DNA from: Rothia endophytica
GTDB taxonomy: Bacteria > Actinomycetota > Actinomycetes > Actinomycetales > Micrococcaceae
Direction: 5' to 3'
Assembly (NCBI RefSeq): GCF_928381505.1
Contig: NZ_CAKMSJ010000003.1
Span: 310,001-374,000 of the forward strand
DNA: 64,000 nucleotides
The position numbers and the translations under genes are program-made. Positions 8,700 to 18,278 of the stretch are shown here, piece after piece; position 1 is the first letter of the stretch, and every line of letters begins with the position of its first letter. The notes beneath the pieces are model-generated. The model did not search any database and was not told where the DNA came from. It saw only the letters and a program-made list of their open reading frames with translations.

Positions 8700-9293
8700 G
8701 TGCGCAGCAGCGAAGAGGCAAGCGCCGGTGTTGATTTCAGTTTTGGTTTTGATACTGATTCTGGCTACCGCGCCCCGTCCCTAGAAACTGAGAGCAGCGT
8801 CCCCGCACCGGAAGGTTCGGACGCCACCCTCTGGGAAACTGCGGCGCACGTGGCAGACCCCGAAATTCCTGTGCTTTCAATTGCTGACCTTGGGATACTT
8901 CGGGCCGCCTACTACGGGCCGGACGGGGTGCCGCAGGTGGTCATTACCCCCACCTACTCCGGTTGCCCCGCCATGGACGCCATCACCAGCAACATCCGCA
9001 GAGTCTTTGCCCAACACCAGATGTCAGAACCCGCAGTGCAGCTGGTTCTCTCACCGGCATGGAGCACCGACTGGATGAGTGAGGCAGGTAAGGCACGGCT
9101 GGAGGCCTACGGCATTGCCCCTCCCACCGGCAAAGCCGCAGCCGGCCCCGTCCATCTGGGTATGGCCGTCAAGTGCCCCCGCTGCCATTCCCTGGCAACC
9201 GAAGAGCTCACCCGCTTTGGGTCCACCTCCTGCAAGGCGCTCTACCGCTGCCGCGACTGCCAGGAGCCCTTTGACTACTTCAAGGTTCACTAG
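8700..9293 (+). CDS. paaD: PaaD, maturation factor of the PaaABCE epoxidase
   Basis: A 197-residue DUF59/MIP18-type protein thought to help assemble metal centres of the epoxidase. The DUF59 core is VADPEIPVLSIADLGILR and ITPTYSGCPAMDAI. The C terminus is a zinc ribbon with CPRC and CRDC knuckles (KCPRCHSLATEELTRFGSTS; YRCRDCQEPFDYF). AAGGAGGTGA lies a few bases before the GTG at 8700, so I prefer it over the in-frame GTG nine bases earlier, which falls inside that Shine-Dalgarno sequence. Confidence 0.93.
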   Translation: MRSSEEASAGVDFSFGFDTDSGYRAPSLETESSVPAPEGSDATLWETAAHVADPEIPVLSIADLGILRAAYYGPDGVPQVVITPTYSGCPAMDAITSNIRRVFAQHQMSEPAVQLVLSPAWSTDWMSEAGKARLEAYGIAPPTGKAAAGPVHLGMAVKCPRCHSLATEELTRFGSTSCKALYRCRDCQEPFDYFKVH

Positions 9294-9333
9294 CTGAACC
9301 CCCTTCACAGAACGCACAGATAAGAGAAAAGCC

Positions 9334-10482
9334 ATGACTGAGACAGCACGCCGCCGGGCGTCCTTCAACACCCTGACCGTCAGCCAGGTGCGCCCCCTGA
9401 CCAAGGACTCGGTAGAGGTCACCTTCGAGGTACCCGAACACCTGGTAGAGGATTACAACTATGCCCCCGGCCAGTACGTCGCCCTGCGCGCCACCATTGA
9501 CGGGCAGGAGGTGCGCCGCTCCTACTCCATCTGCGCTGAGCCCGTACCCGGTGAGATCCGTGTGGCCATTAAGCGCGACTTCGGTGGTCTCTTCTCAAAC
9601 TGGGCCAACGACACCCTGACCGCCGGCTACCAGATCGATGTGATGAACCCCCAGGGCGCTTTCGTTTCCAAGGGCAACATCACCAGCCTGAATGAACCCC
9701 AGAAAATCGCTGAAGACGCCAAGGCGGCTGGCGGGGAACACATGGTCGCCTTCGCAGCAGGCTCAGGTATCACCCCCATCATGGCTATTGCCCGCACCGT
9801 GCTCAAAGCCAGCGAAAACAGCACCTTTGACCTGGTTTACGCCAACAAGTCAGCCCTGGACGTTATGTTCGCCGAAGAGGTGGGCGATCTCAAGGACAAG
9901 TACCCCACCCGCTTTGCTGTGCACCACGTGCTCTCCCGCGAGCAGCGCGTCAACCCCCTGATGAGCGGCCGCATTGACGACGAAAAGCTCAACGCTATTC
10001 TCGACCACGTGATTCAGGTGGACAAGGCTGATGAGTGGTTCCTCTGTGGTCCCTTCGAGCTGGTTCAGCTCTGCCGCGACACCCTGGCTGAGCGCGGCGT
10101 CCCCGAAAACGATGTGCGCTTCGAGCTCTTCACCACCGGCCGCCCCGAGGCTCCTACCGGTCAGCAGGGCAAGGCTGTTGAGGTTGACCCCGGCGGCAAT
10201 AACTACTCCATCGCCTTCACTCTGGACGGCACCAGCGGTTCGGTGGAATCCCCCGTTTCAGCGAACGAAACCATCCTGAATGCTGCCCTGCGCGTCCGCG
10301 CCGATGTGCCCTTCGCCTGCGCCGGCGGCGTGTGTGGCACCTGCCGCGCCAAGGTGGTTGACGGTGAGGTTGAGATGGCAGAGAACTACGCACTTGAAAA
10401 GGATGAGGTGGATGCCGGCTACGTTCTGACCTGTCAGGCTCGCCCCTGCACCGACAAGCTCACCGTAGACTTCGACGCCTAG
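9334..10482 (+). CDS. paaE: PaaE, NADPH-dependent reductase of the epoxidase
   Basis: A 382-residue electron-transfer subunit. An N-terminal ferredoxin-reductase FAD domain (RRSYSICAEP, residues about 65-75) is followed by an NAD(P)-binding domain (FAAGSGITPIMAIARTVL; WFLCGPFELVQLCRDTL). The C-terminal plant-type [2Fe-2S] ferredoxin has its cysteines in CAGGVCGTCRAKV and a last one in YVLTCQARP. Electrons flow from NADPH through FAD and the cluster to PaaA. It follows paaD in the same orientation. Confidence 0.95.
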   Translation: MTETARRRASFNTLTVSQVRPLTKDSVEVTFEVPEHLVEDYNYAPGQYVALRATIDGQEVRRSYSICAEPVPGEIRVAIKRDFGGLFSNWANDTLTAGYQIDVMNPQGAFVSKGNITSLNEPQKIAEDAKAAGGEHMVAFAAGSGITPIMAIARTVLKASENSTFDLVYANKSALDVMFAEEVGDLKDKYPTRFAVHHVLSREQRVNPLMSGRIDDEKLNAILDHVIQVDKADEWFLCGPFELVQLCRDTLAERGVPENDVRFELFTTGRPEAPTGQQGKAVEVDPGGNNYSIAFTLDGTSGSVESPVSANETILNAALRVRADVPFACAGGVCGTCRAKVVDGEVEMAENYALEKDEVDAGYVLTCQARPCTDKLTVDFDA

Positions 10483-10490
10483 GAACAGCT

Positions 10491-11267
10491 ATGAGCATGA
10501 TTGAACTGACCATCGCCGATGGCGTTGCCGAGGTAGTTCTTAACGCACCCGAGAAAATGAACTCCCTCAATGAAGCCGCCCTCGCTGACCTTTCAGCTGC
10601 CTACGACGAGGCAGCCGAAGCTGGCGTCCGCGCCCTACTCTTGCGCGGTGAGGGGCGAGGCTTCTGCGCAGGGCGTGATATCGCTGGTCTAGTGCCTGCC
10701 GAGGACGACGCCTACGGCTATCTCTCCGATAAGGTGACTCCGCTGTTACAGAAGATGAGTGCCTTCCCCGCCCCCACCTTTGCCGCTGTGCAGGGCGCTT
10801 GCTTGGGCGTCGGTCTGGGTCTGGCGATTGCCACTGACGTGGTTTATGTGGCTGAGAACGCCAAGATTGGCTCGCCCTTTGCCAACCTGGGGGCAACCCT
10901 GGACTCTGGCGGGCATGCCCTTTTTGTGGAGCGTCTGGGTGCCCACCGTGCCCTGGACCTGATTTACACTGCCGACTTGATCTCTGGTGCGGAGGCTGTT
11001 GCAGCGGGGCTCTTTAGCCGGGCGGTGCCTGCCAACGAACTGTTGGACTTTACTCGTGAGAAGGTAGCTCGCGTGGCTGCCGGGGCAACTGGAGCCTTCC
11101 TGGCGTCCAAGCGGCTGGTGGCGCAGGTGCGCGATCAGCGCGTGGGGCTCTGGGAGTCCGTTGAGGCCGAGAACCGTGCCCAGGGCGATCTCTGCAATTC
11201 AGCAGACTACGCCGAAGGTTTCGCCGCCTTCACCGAGAAGCGCAAGCCGGTCTTCAAGGGAATCTAG
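10491..11267 (+). CDS. Enoyl-CoA hydratase/isomerase, PaaG-like
   Basis: A 258-residue crotonase-fold protein. Oxyanion-hole segments are visible as FCAGRDIAGLVP and VQGACLGVGLGLAIATDVVY. It closes the paa operon with an 8-base gap after paaE. PaaG isomerises 1,2-epoxyphenylacetyl-CoA to the oxepin, the next step after PaaABCE. PaaB/PaaF-type hydratases belong to the same fold, so the precise step is inferred from position and a loose PaaG-like pattern. Other enzymes of the lower pathway (PaaZ, PaaH, PaaJ) are not in view. Confidence 0.75.
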   Translation: MSMIELTIADGVAEVVLNAPEKMNSLNEAALADLSAAYDEAAEAGVRALLLRGEGRGFCAGRDIAGLVPAEDDAYGYLSDKVTPLLQKMSAFPAPTFAAVQGACLGVGLGLAIATDVVYVAENAKIGSPFANLGATLDSGGHALFVERLGAHRALDLIYTADLISGAEAVAAGLFSRAVPANELLDFTREKVARVAAGATGAFLASKRLVAQVRDQRVGLWESVEAENRAQGDLCNSADYAEGFAAFTEKRKPVFKGI

Positions 11268-11294
11268 ACCTGCACCTTCCACCCGATGTAAGAG

Positions 11295-11337
11295 AAAACT
11301 TCACTGGCATGTAGTGAGAACATGCCAGTGAAGTTTT
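11295..11337. terminator. Perfect 18-bp bidirectional terminator
   Basis: AAAACTTCACTGGCATGT pairs perfectly with its complement across a 7-base loop, with A and T tracts at the two ends. It lies between the convergent paa operon and the hpa operon and can stop transcription from either side. Confidence 0.9.
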
Positions 11338-11379
11338 GTGTATACACCGTAGGGGCAGGGACGAGGGGGGGCACCCGGG

Positions 11380-12186
11380 CTAGTAGCCCACGTCCGCCGA
11401 GCCACCTGAAGCTGAATCAATGAACTGAGCGGCCAGCTTCTTGGACTCCAGGGCTAGTAGCTGCACATCGGCAGCAACCAGCACAAAGTCAGCACCGGCT
11501 GCCAGATAGTCAGCGGCAGCAGCGGGATCAAAAGCATTAAGACCCACCTTAATGCCGGCATCGTGCGCCACCTTGATGACGCTCTTGACTGCCGCCACCA
11601 CGTCCGGGTGGTTCTGCTGGCCCAGCAGGCCCATGGACGCCGCCAAATCTGAGGGCCCCACAAAGACGCCCGCCAGCCCTTTCACGGCGCAAATCTCCCG
11701 GGCATTGGCCACTGCCGCGGCAGATTCAATCTGCACAAAGAGCGAAATGTACTGCTCAGCATCGGTCAGATAACCAGCGACACCACCCCAGCGGGCAGAA
11801 CGCGAGAGGGCAGATCCCACCCCGCGCACACCAACAGGCGGGTAGCGGGTTGCCGCAACGGCGTCCTGCGCCATCTGGGCGTCGTCCACCATGGGGATCA
11901 AAATATTCTGGGCACCGGCGTCCAAGAACTGCTTGATAGCGGCAGTGTCTAGCTGGGGCAGGCGCACCATGGTCTGCACCGGGTAAGCCGCCGTGACCTG
12001 CAAAAGCTGTTGGGTGGTCTCCAGGCTAAGAACCCCGTGCTCACCATCAATCAGCAGCCAGTCAAAGCCAGAACCGGCGCAAATCTCAGCCGTCACATGC
12101 GAACCTGAACAGACCCACATACCCACCGCCGGGCGTCCTAGCGTCTCAAGGGTGTGGGCAAAAGGCGGATTTAGACGAAGCGACAT
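11380..12186 (-). CDS. hpaI: 4-hydroxy-2-oxoheptanedioate aldolase-type HpaI/HpcH
   Basis: A 268-residue class II pyruvate aldolase. Motifs include GFDWLLIDGEHGVLSLETTQ, MVRLPQLD and GVFVGPSDLAASMGL, with the metal-binding acidic residue in the segment following FVQIESAAAV. In this pathway it cleaves 4-hydroxy-2-oxoheptane-1,7-dioate to pyruvate and succinate semialdehyde. The start is placed at an ATG that overlaps the end of hpaH by 16 bases. A longer frame would add 19 arginine-rich residues. It is the last gene of the leftward hpa operon. Confidence 0.9.
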   Translation of the reverse strand: MSLRLNPPFAHTLETLGRPAVGMWVCSGSHVTAEICAGSGFDWLLIDGEHGVLSLETTQQLLQVTAAYPVQTMVRLPQLDTAAIKQFLDAGAQNILIPMVDDAQMAQDAVAATRYPPVGVRGVGSALSRSARWGGVAGYLTDAEQYISLFVQIESAAAVANAREICAVKGLAGVFVGPSDLAASMGLLGQQNHPDVVAAVKSVIKVAHDAGIKVGLNAFDPAAAADYLAAGADFVLVAADVQLLALESKKLAAQFIDSASGGSADVGY

Positions 12187-12956
12187 GTGATAGCCCCCAA
12201 ATCGCCGTAATCTGCGTGCACGGTATCGCCGGGGTGCACCCACATGGGCTTAGTGAAGGAGCCCGCCAAAATAATCTCGCCAGCCTTCAGGCTGTCACCG
12301 TGCGCCGCCAGCTTATTCGCCAGCCAAACCACGCCGCTGGCGGGGTGATTGAGCACGGCAGCCGCCACACCGGTATCCTCGATGGTCTCGTTGCGGTAGA
12401 GCAGAGCAGAAACCCAGCGCAGATCCACGGACGCCGGGTCAACCGGGTTACCGCCCACCACCATGGCACCCAGAGCAGCGTTGTCGCTGATGGTATCCAC
12501 GATGGTACGCCCCTGCATCTCAATTCGTGAGGAGAGAATTTCAAGTGCCGGGACCACATATTCGGTTGCTCGCAGCACATCAAAAATGGTGACGTTGGGG
12601 CCTACTAAGTCCTCTTTGAGAACGAAGGCCAGTTCCACCTCAATACGAACATTGGAATACTGGCTGTGCTCAATGACCGACCCGTTCTCGTATATCTGGT
12701 CAGCAAAAATTGCACCGTAGTCAGGCTCAGTGATACCGGTAGCCTCCTGCATCACCTTGGAGGTCAGACCAATCTTGCGCCCCGCCAACCGGCGCCCCGC
12801 AGCTTCACCGCGGGCACGCCAGGTGTTTTGCACCGCGTAAGAGTCCTCCACGGTCATCTCAGGGTAGGTGGCGGTCAGCCGCGGAATCATGGTGCGATTA
12901 GCCTCGGCCTCAGCCAGGTCATCAGCGATTTTGGTCAGTTGTTCTTGCGTAAGCAT
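12171..12956 (-). CDS. hpaH: 2-oxo-hept-4-ene-1,7-dioate hydratase HpaH
   Basis: A 261-residue member of the hydratase/decarboxylase family related to MhpD. Motifs GRKIGLTSKVMQEATGITEP, VEVELAFVLKEDL-type metal-ligand segment (EVELAFVLKEDL) and GSFTKPMWVHPGDTVHADYG are visible. It adds water to 2-oxo-hept-4-ene-1,7-dioate before the HpaI aldol cleavage. AAGGAAAG lies upstream of the chosen ATG. An in-frame extension to 13046 runs into a repeat hairpin and was rejected. A large structured repeat lies between this gene and hpaD. Confidence 0.9.
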   Translation of the reverse strand: MLTQEQLTKIADDLAEAEANRTMIPRLTATYPEMTVEDSYAVQNTWRARGEAAGRRLAGRKIGLTSKVMQEATGITEPDYGAIFADQIYENGSVIEHSQYSNVRIEVELAFVLKEDLVGPNVTIFDVLRATEYVVPALEILSSRIEMQGRTIVDTISDNAALGAMVVGGNPVDPASVDLRWVSALLYRNETIEDTGVAAAVLNHPASGVVWLANKLAAHGDSLKAGEIILAGSFTKPMWVHPGDTVHADYGDLGAITCRFV

Positions 12957-12983
12957 GAGCTTTCCTTCTGTTAGGACGGCGGG

Positions 12984-13093
12984 GATGTAGGAGACATATT
13001 CTCGCCGGCTGACCCTCTTGGTTCTCGCGCAGAGCGCTCGTCCCAATTCACGCCAGCCCCGAGCCAGCCGGCTACGAATATGTCTCCCACATC
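12984..13093. repeat. Long hairpin repeat with conserved loop, copy 1
   Basis: Arms 12984-13011 and 13065-13093 are nearly perfectly complementary over about 28 bp. The 53-base loop contains ATTCACGCCAGCCCCGA and a GGTTC box, both present in the hairpin at 25386-25533, whose arms are unrelated. It sits between hpaD and hpaH inside their operon. It could affect mRNA stability or attenuate the distal genes. The nature of the element is unknown. Confidence 0.7.
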
Positions 13094-13175
13094 TTATTTA
13101 AGGCAACAAGCTAACCGGCACCCCATTCCCACGCCCTGCCCCGCGTCCCGGCTCTATGTCCATGGTGAGACGAGG

Positions 13176-14288
13176 TTAGAGCTGGTTGCCCAGCTTGAAT
13201 TCGCCCTTCTTCCAGTCGGGCATGGATTCGTCGCCGTCTTCGGCGCGGGTGTAGGAGAAGCCGTCAGCGCCGATCGTCTGTGCCATTTCGGAGTCATCGG
13301 TGCGTTCTACCAGGGGTACCAGATTGCCGTCGAGGTCCAGCACGCGGGAGGCGTCGGTGTACCAGGAGGGTACAACGGGGGTGCCCCACCAGTCGCGGCG
13401 CTGGTTGTCGTGGACGTCCCAGGTGACGCGGGGGTTATCGGGGTCGCCGGTGTAGTAGTCCTGGGTGTAGATTTCGACGCGGTGGCCGTCGGGGTCGCGT
13501 AGGTAGAGGTAGAAGGCGTTGGAGACGCCGTGGCGGCCGGGGCCGCGTTCGATGGCGTCGGACATGCGCAGGGCACCGAGCTTGTCGCAGATGGCGAGGA
13601 TGTTGTGCTTTTCGTGGGTTGCGAAGGCAACGTGGTGCATGCGGGGGCCGTCGCCGCCGGTCATGGCGGTGTCGTGGACGGTAGGCTTGCGGCGCATCCA
13701 GGCGGCGTAGGCGGTGCCAGCTTCGTCTTGGATGTCTTCGGTGACGCGGAAGCCGAGGTCTTCCATGTACTTGACGGCGGTGGGGACGTCGGGGGTGACC
13801 TGGTTGAAGTGGTCCAGGCGGACGAGGGCGCCGGGGGTGTGCAGGTCGTAGCGCCAGGCTAGGCGTTCTACGTGTTCGACGTCGTAGAAGAATTCGTAGG
13901 GGAAGCCGAGGGGATCTTGGACGCGCACGGAGTCGCCCAGGCCCTTGACGAAGCCGTCCTTGTTGCGGCGTACCTGGCAGCCACGGGCGGAGTAGAACTT
14001 CTCTGCCTTGTCCAGGTCTTCGGGGGTGCGCACGCGGTAGGAGAAGGCTGCGACGGCGGCAGTCTCGCCCTTGCGCAGAATTAGGTTGTGGTGGATGAAC
14101 TCTTCGATGGAGCGCAGGTAGATGGTGTTCTCGTCTTCTTCGGTGACGACCAGACCGAGCACATCAACGTAGAAGTTGCGGGAGCGTTCGAGGTCGGTGA
14201 CCACGAGTTCCATCGAGGCGCAGCGCAGCACGTCCGGGGCGTCGGCGTCGGGTTCGATGACGGGGTAGTCAGCAAAGGTGGGTGACAT
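13176..14288 (-). CDS. hpaD: Homoprotocatechuate 2,3-dioxygenase (extradiol)
   Basis: A 370-residue type I extradiol dioxygenase with vicinal-oxygen-chelate repeats. It opens the ring of 3,4-dihydroxyphenylacetate to 5-carboxymethyl-2-hydroxymuconate semialdehyde. The expected metal ligands are visible: His160 in RLDHFNQVTP, His219 in RMHHVAFATHEKHN and Glu272 in HRVEIYTQDYYTG. Each is offset by five from the known His155/His214/Glu267 of the Brevibacterium enzyme. Close relatives include Arthrobacter MndD, which uses Mn(II); metal choice cannot be read here. It lies downstream of hpaE in the operon. Confidence 0.94.
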   Translation of the reverse strand: MSPTFADYPVIEPDADAPDVLRCASMELVVTDLERSRNFYVDVLGLVVTEEDENTIYLRSIEEFIHHNLILRKGETAAVAAFSYRVRTPEDLDKAEKFYSARGCQVRRNKDGFVKGLGDSVRVQDPLGFPYEFFYDVEHVERLAWRYDLHTPGALVRLDHFNQVTPDVPTAVKYMEDLGFRVTEDIQDEAGTAYAAWMRRKPTVHDTAMTGGDGPRMHHVAFATHEKHNILAICDKLGALRMSDAIERGPGRHGVSNAFYLYLRDPDGHRVEIYTQDYYTGDPDNPRVTWDVHDNQRRDWWGTPVVPSWYTDASRVLDLDGNLVPLVERTDDSEMAQTIGADGFSYTRAEDGDESMPDWKKGEFKLGNQL

Positions 14289-14357
14289 GTGGTTTCGCTT
14301 TCTGTGGGTGCCCGGTGCGGCGCTACGTTGCGGCGAACCGGGCGGGGGTGGTGTGTT

Positions 14358-15869
<1,512 letters not shown>

Positions 15870-15912
15870 GGGTAACTCCTTTGTTCAAGTGGCTGGGGGT
15901 AAGTTGTGGGAT

Positions 15913-16605
15913 TTAGGGCTGGTTGGGGTGCGCTGCAAGGTAGCTAGCGAGGGTGGCGGCACGGTGTTCTCGCACTGCGGCTTCCACCTGGGCTGAGGTT
16001 GCTCGGTTCTCGATGAGGTCCAGGATGCGCTGGTGTTCGGCTACCGATTCCGCCGCTCTGCCGGGCACAAAAGAGAAGGTTGATTCTCGCAGGTGCCCCA
16101 GCTTTTCCCATTCTGCGTTGACCAGTTCAATGAGACGCTCGTTGGGGCAGCGGCAGGTCAGCACGTTATGAAAGCGGTGGTTGAGTTCAGTGAAGGTTTT
16201 GGGGTCAAAGTCTTCTAGGGTAACGCGCAGCTGATCATTGAGGTCCTGCGCCTGGGCTAGGTCTTCCTCGCTGATACTGCTCAGCGCCATGGCGGTAGCG
16301 GCACCTTCTAGGATGCCGAGTGCCTCCATGCTCTCCACGTAGCGGGCCTCGTCAATCATGGCGACGCGGGCGCCCACGTTGCGTTCAAAATTGGCAAGGC
16401 CCTCAGCTTCTAGCTGCCGGATGGCCTCACGCACGGGCACCACCGACATATCCAGTTCTGCTGCCAGGGTTGAGAGCACCAGGCGGTAGCCGGGGGCGTA
16501 GTCGCCTGACACAATGTGTTCGCGCACCCAGGTGTAGGCAATCTGGGCTTTGGAAAGGCCTTCACCGTTGGGGGCGACGGAGGGTGAGGCTACTGCGGTG
16601 CTCAT
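15913..16605 (-). CDS. GntR/FadR-family regulator of the hpa operon
   Basis: A 230-residue protein with an N-terminal winged helix (VREHIVSGDYAPGYRLVLST, LDMSVVPVREAIRQLEAEGL) and a C-terminal all-helical FCD effector domain carrying HRFHNVL and VAEHQRILDLIENR. FCD proteins bind acidic or aromatic effectors, often with a metal. Its gene lies inside the hpa operon, in contrast to the MarR-type HpaR of enterobacteria. It probably binds the ATCGTATAT-type sites upstream of hpaG and the flavin monooxygenase. That link is inferred. Confidence 0.85.
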   Translation of the reverse strand: MSTAVASPSVAPNGEGLSKAQIAYTWVREHIVSGDYAPGYRLVLSTLAAELDMSVVPVREAIRQLEAEGLANFERNVGARVAMIDEARYVESMEALGILEGAATAMALSSISEEDLAQAQDLNDQLRVTLEDFDPKTFTELNHRFHNVLTCRCPNERLIELVNAEWEKLGHLRESTFSFVPGRAAESVAEHQRILDLIENRATSAQVEAAVREHRAATLASYLAAHPNQP

Positions 16606-16643
16606 GAGCTTCCTTGTGGTTGAGAAGGTAAGGGTGGGGCGGT

Positions 16644-18161
16644 TTAGAGGTCTGCGGGCGGGTTGTCAGCCAGCCAGGTGGTGAACTTTTCCTTCCAGGC
16701 GCCGGTGGGTGGGAAGAGCCCGTCCACGGGGTGGCCTTCTGCTACGCGCTCGGCCACCCAGGCGTCCTCGTGCTCCTTGGCGTAGGCTGCCTCTGCAACT
16801 TCAAGTGCCAGGTGCGGGGGGATCACGATGACGCCGTCATCGTCGCCCACAATGATGTCACCGGGCAGCACGGTCGCGTTGCCACAGGCGACTGCCACAT
16901 CGTATTCCCAGGGCACATGCTTGCGGCCCAGGACGGCGGGGTGGGCGCCCTGAGTGAAGACGGGCAGACCGATTTCTTTGACCGCCGCGTAGTCACGTAC
17001 ACCGCCGTCGGTAACCACACCGGCAGCACCGCGGCCCTTGGCACGTAGGGCGAGAATGTCGCCCAGGGTGCCGGAGCCGCTTTCACCGCGGGCTTCAATC
17101 ACGATGACTTCACCTTCGCCCACTGCGTCAAAGCAGCGTTTCTGGGCATTGTAGCCACCGCCGTGGCTCTTGAAGAGGTCTTCGCGGTTGGGCACGAAGC
17201 GTAAGGTTTTGGCGGTGCCGACCATTGTGGTGCCGGGGGTCTGGGGGTAGACACCCTCGATGACCACGTTGTTCAGACCGCGAGCGCGCAGCTGGGCTGA
17301 GAGCCCTGCGGTGGGCACGGCGGTGAGTAGGCGGCGAAGGCGGTCGGTGAGTACCGGTTCTTCTTCTGCAACCGGGGGCAGGCCTGCGGCTTCGCGGGAT
17401 CCCCAGGCTTCTTCGGTCTGCTTTTCGTCGGCGGCGGGTAGGGTGCCCAGGGCGGGGTCGAAGCCGCCGGGGCCTTCGATGACGTGGGTGACCAGGCGGC
17501 CGGAGGTGGGTGCACCCGGTGCTACGGGGGCGTCCACTTCAACTTCTACGGTGTCACCGGGGGCGATGACGGATGAGCCTGCCGGGGTTCCAGTGAGGAT
17601 GACGTCGCCGGCTTCCAGGGTCATGTGCTGGGAGAGGTCAGCGACGAACTGGGAGAGGGGGAAAATCATGTTCGCCGGTTCGGTGACGTCTTCTTGCACT
17701 AGTTGCCCGTTGACCCAGGTGCGTACACGTAGCTGGTCTTCGGTGATGGTGCGGGCGTCGATAAGGCCGGGGCCCAGAGGGGTGTAGCCGTCGCGCCCCT
17801 TGGAGCGTACGTTGGAGCCTTTATCTGCCGGGCGGTAGTCATAGATACCCAGGTCGTTGGAGGCGGTGACGGCGGCGACGTGATCCCAGGCTGTTTCTGC
17901 GCTGACGCGGCGGGCGGGCTTGCCAATAACCAGAGCGATTTCACCTTCGAAGGCCAGCAGTTCGGTGCCTGCCGGGCGTTCAACAGTGGCACCGGAACCC
18001 GCCAGGGAGCTGGTGGGCTTCAGGAAATAGGAAGGTTGGGAGGGGCGGCGCCCGCGCTGGGCTGCACGTGATTCGTAGGCAACGTGAACCGCAATGATTT
18101 TGCCGGGGGTAACCGGGACGACAGCGGCGTCTTTGCCGGTTGCCTTGGGTGCTTCAGTCAT
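16644..18161 (-). CDS. hpaG: HpaG-like FAH-family enzyme fused to RraA-like domain
   Basis: A 505-residue two-domain protein. Residues about 15-235 are a fumarylacetoacetate hydrolase fold with FEGEIALVIGK, SNDLGIYDYR, KGRDGYTPLGP and ILTGTPAGS, as in HpaG, which decarboxylates and isomerises the HpaE product. Residues about 275-500 are RraA-like (VGTAKTLRF; GGYNAQKRCFDAV; GVVTDGGVRDY; VLPGDIIVGDDDGVIVIPP), a fold shared with HMG/CHA pyruvate aldolases and oxaloacetate decarboxylases. The fusion suggests consecutive reactions or a replacement for separate decarboxylase and isomerase steps. It is the first gene of the operon, with GAGGAG upstream of the ATG. Confidence 0.85.
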   Translation of the reverse strand: MTEAPKATGKDAAVVPVTPGKIIAVHVAYESRAAQRGRRPSQPSYFLKPTSSLAGSGATVERPAGTELLAFEGEIALVIGKPARRVSAETAWDHVAAVTASNDLGIYDYRPADKGSNVRSKGRDGYTPLGPGLIDARTITEDQLRVRTWVNGQLVQEDVTEPANMIFPLSQFVADLSQHMTLEAGDVILTGTPAGSSVIAPGDTVEVEVDAPVAPGAPTSGRLVTHVIEGPGGFDPALGTLPAADEKQTEEAWGSREAAGLPPVAEEEPVLTDRLRRLLTAVPTAGLSAQLRARGLNNVVIEGVYPQTPGTTMVGTAKTLRFVPNREDLFKSHGGGYNAQKRCFDAVGEGEVIVIEARGESGSGTLGDILALRAKGRGAAGVVTDGGVRDYAAVKEIGLPVFTQGAHPAVLGRKHVPWEYDVAVACGNATVLPGDIIVGDDDGVIVIPPHLALEVAEAAYAKEHEDAWVAERVAEGHPVDGLFPPTGAWKEKFTTWLADNPPADL

Positions 18162-18197
18162 GAAGGCTCCTCATTAAGCTCTTGAATCTGATTCCAA

Positions 18198-18209
18198 ATC
18201 GTATATCAT
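18198..18209. promoter_or_regulatory. Candidate GntR operator upstream of hpaG
   Basis: ATCGTATATCAT is a near-palindrome 37 bases before the hpaG start, inside the divergent spacer with the FAD-oxidase gene. A nearly identical site, ATCGTATATGAT, lies upstream of the flavin monooxygenase at 23416. The match suggests common control by the GntR regulator encoded in the operon. Confidence 0.6.
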
Positions 18210-18278
18210 TTTCTTACACTAGCAAAGTAACTCACATCACAGCAATAGAGCGCACGGAAAAATCTTGAGAAGGTACCA

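Noticed and set aside
12957-13046. N-terminal extension of hpaH
   Set aside because: It runs into the structured repeat element, and the shorter ATG has its own AAGGAAAG site.
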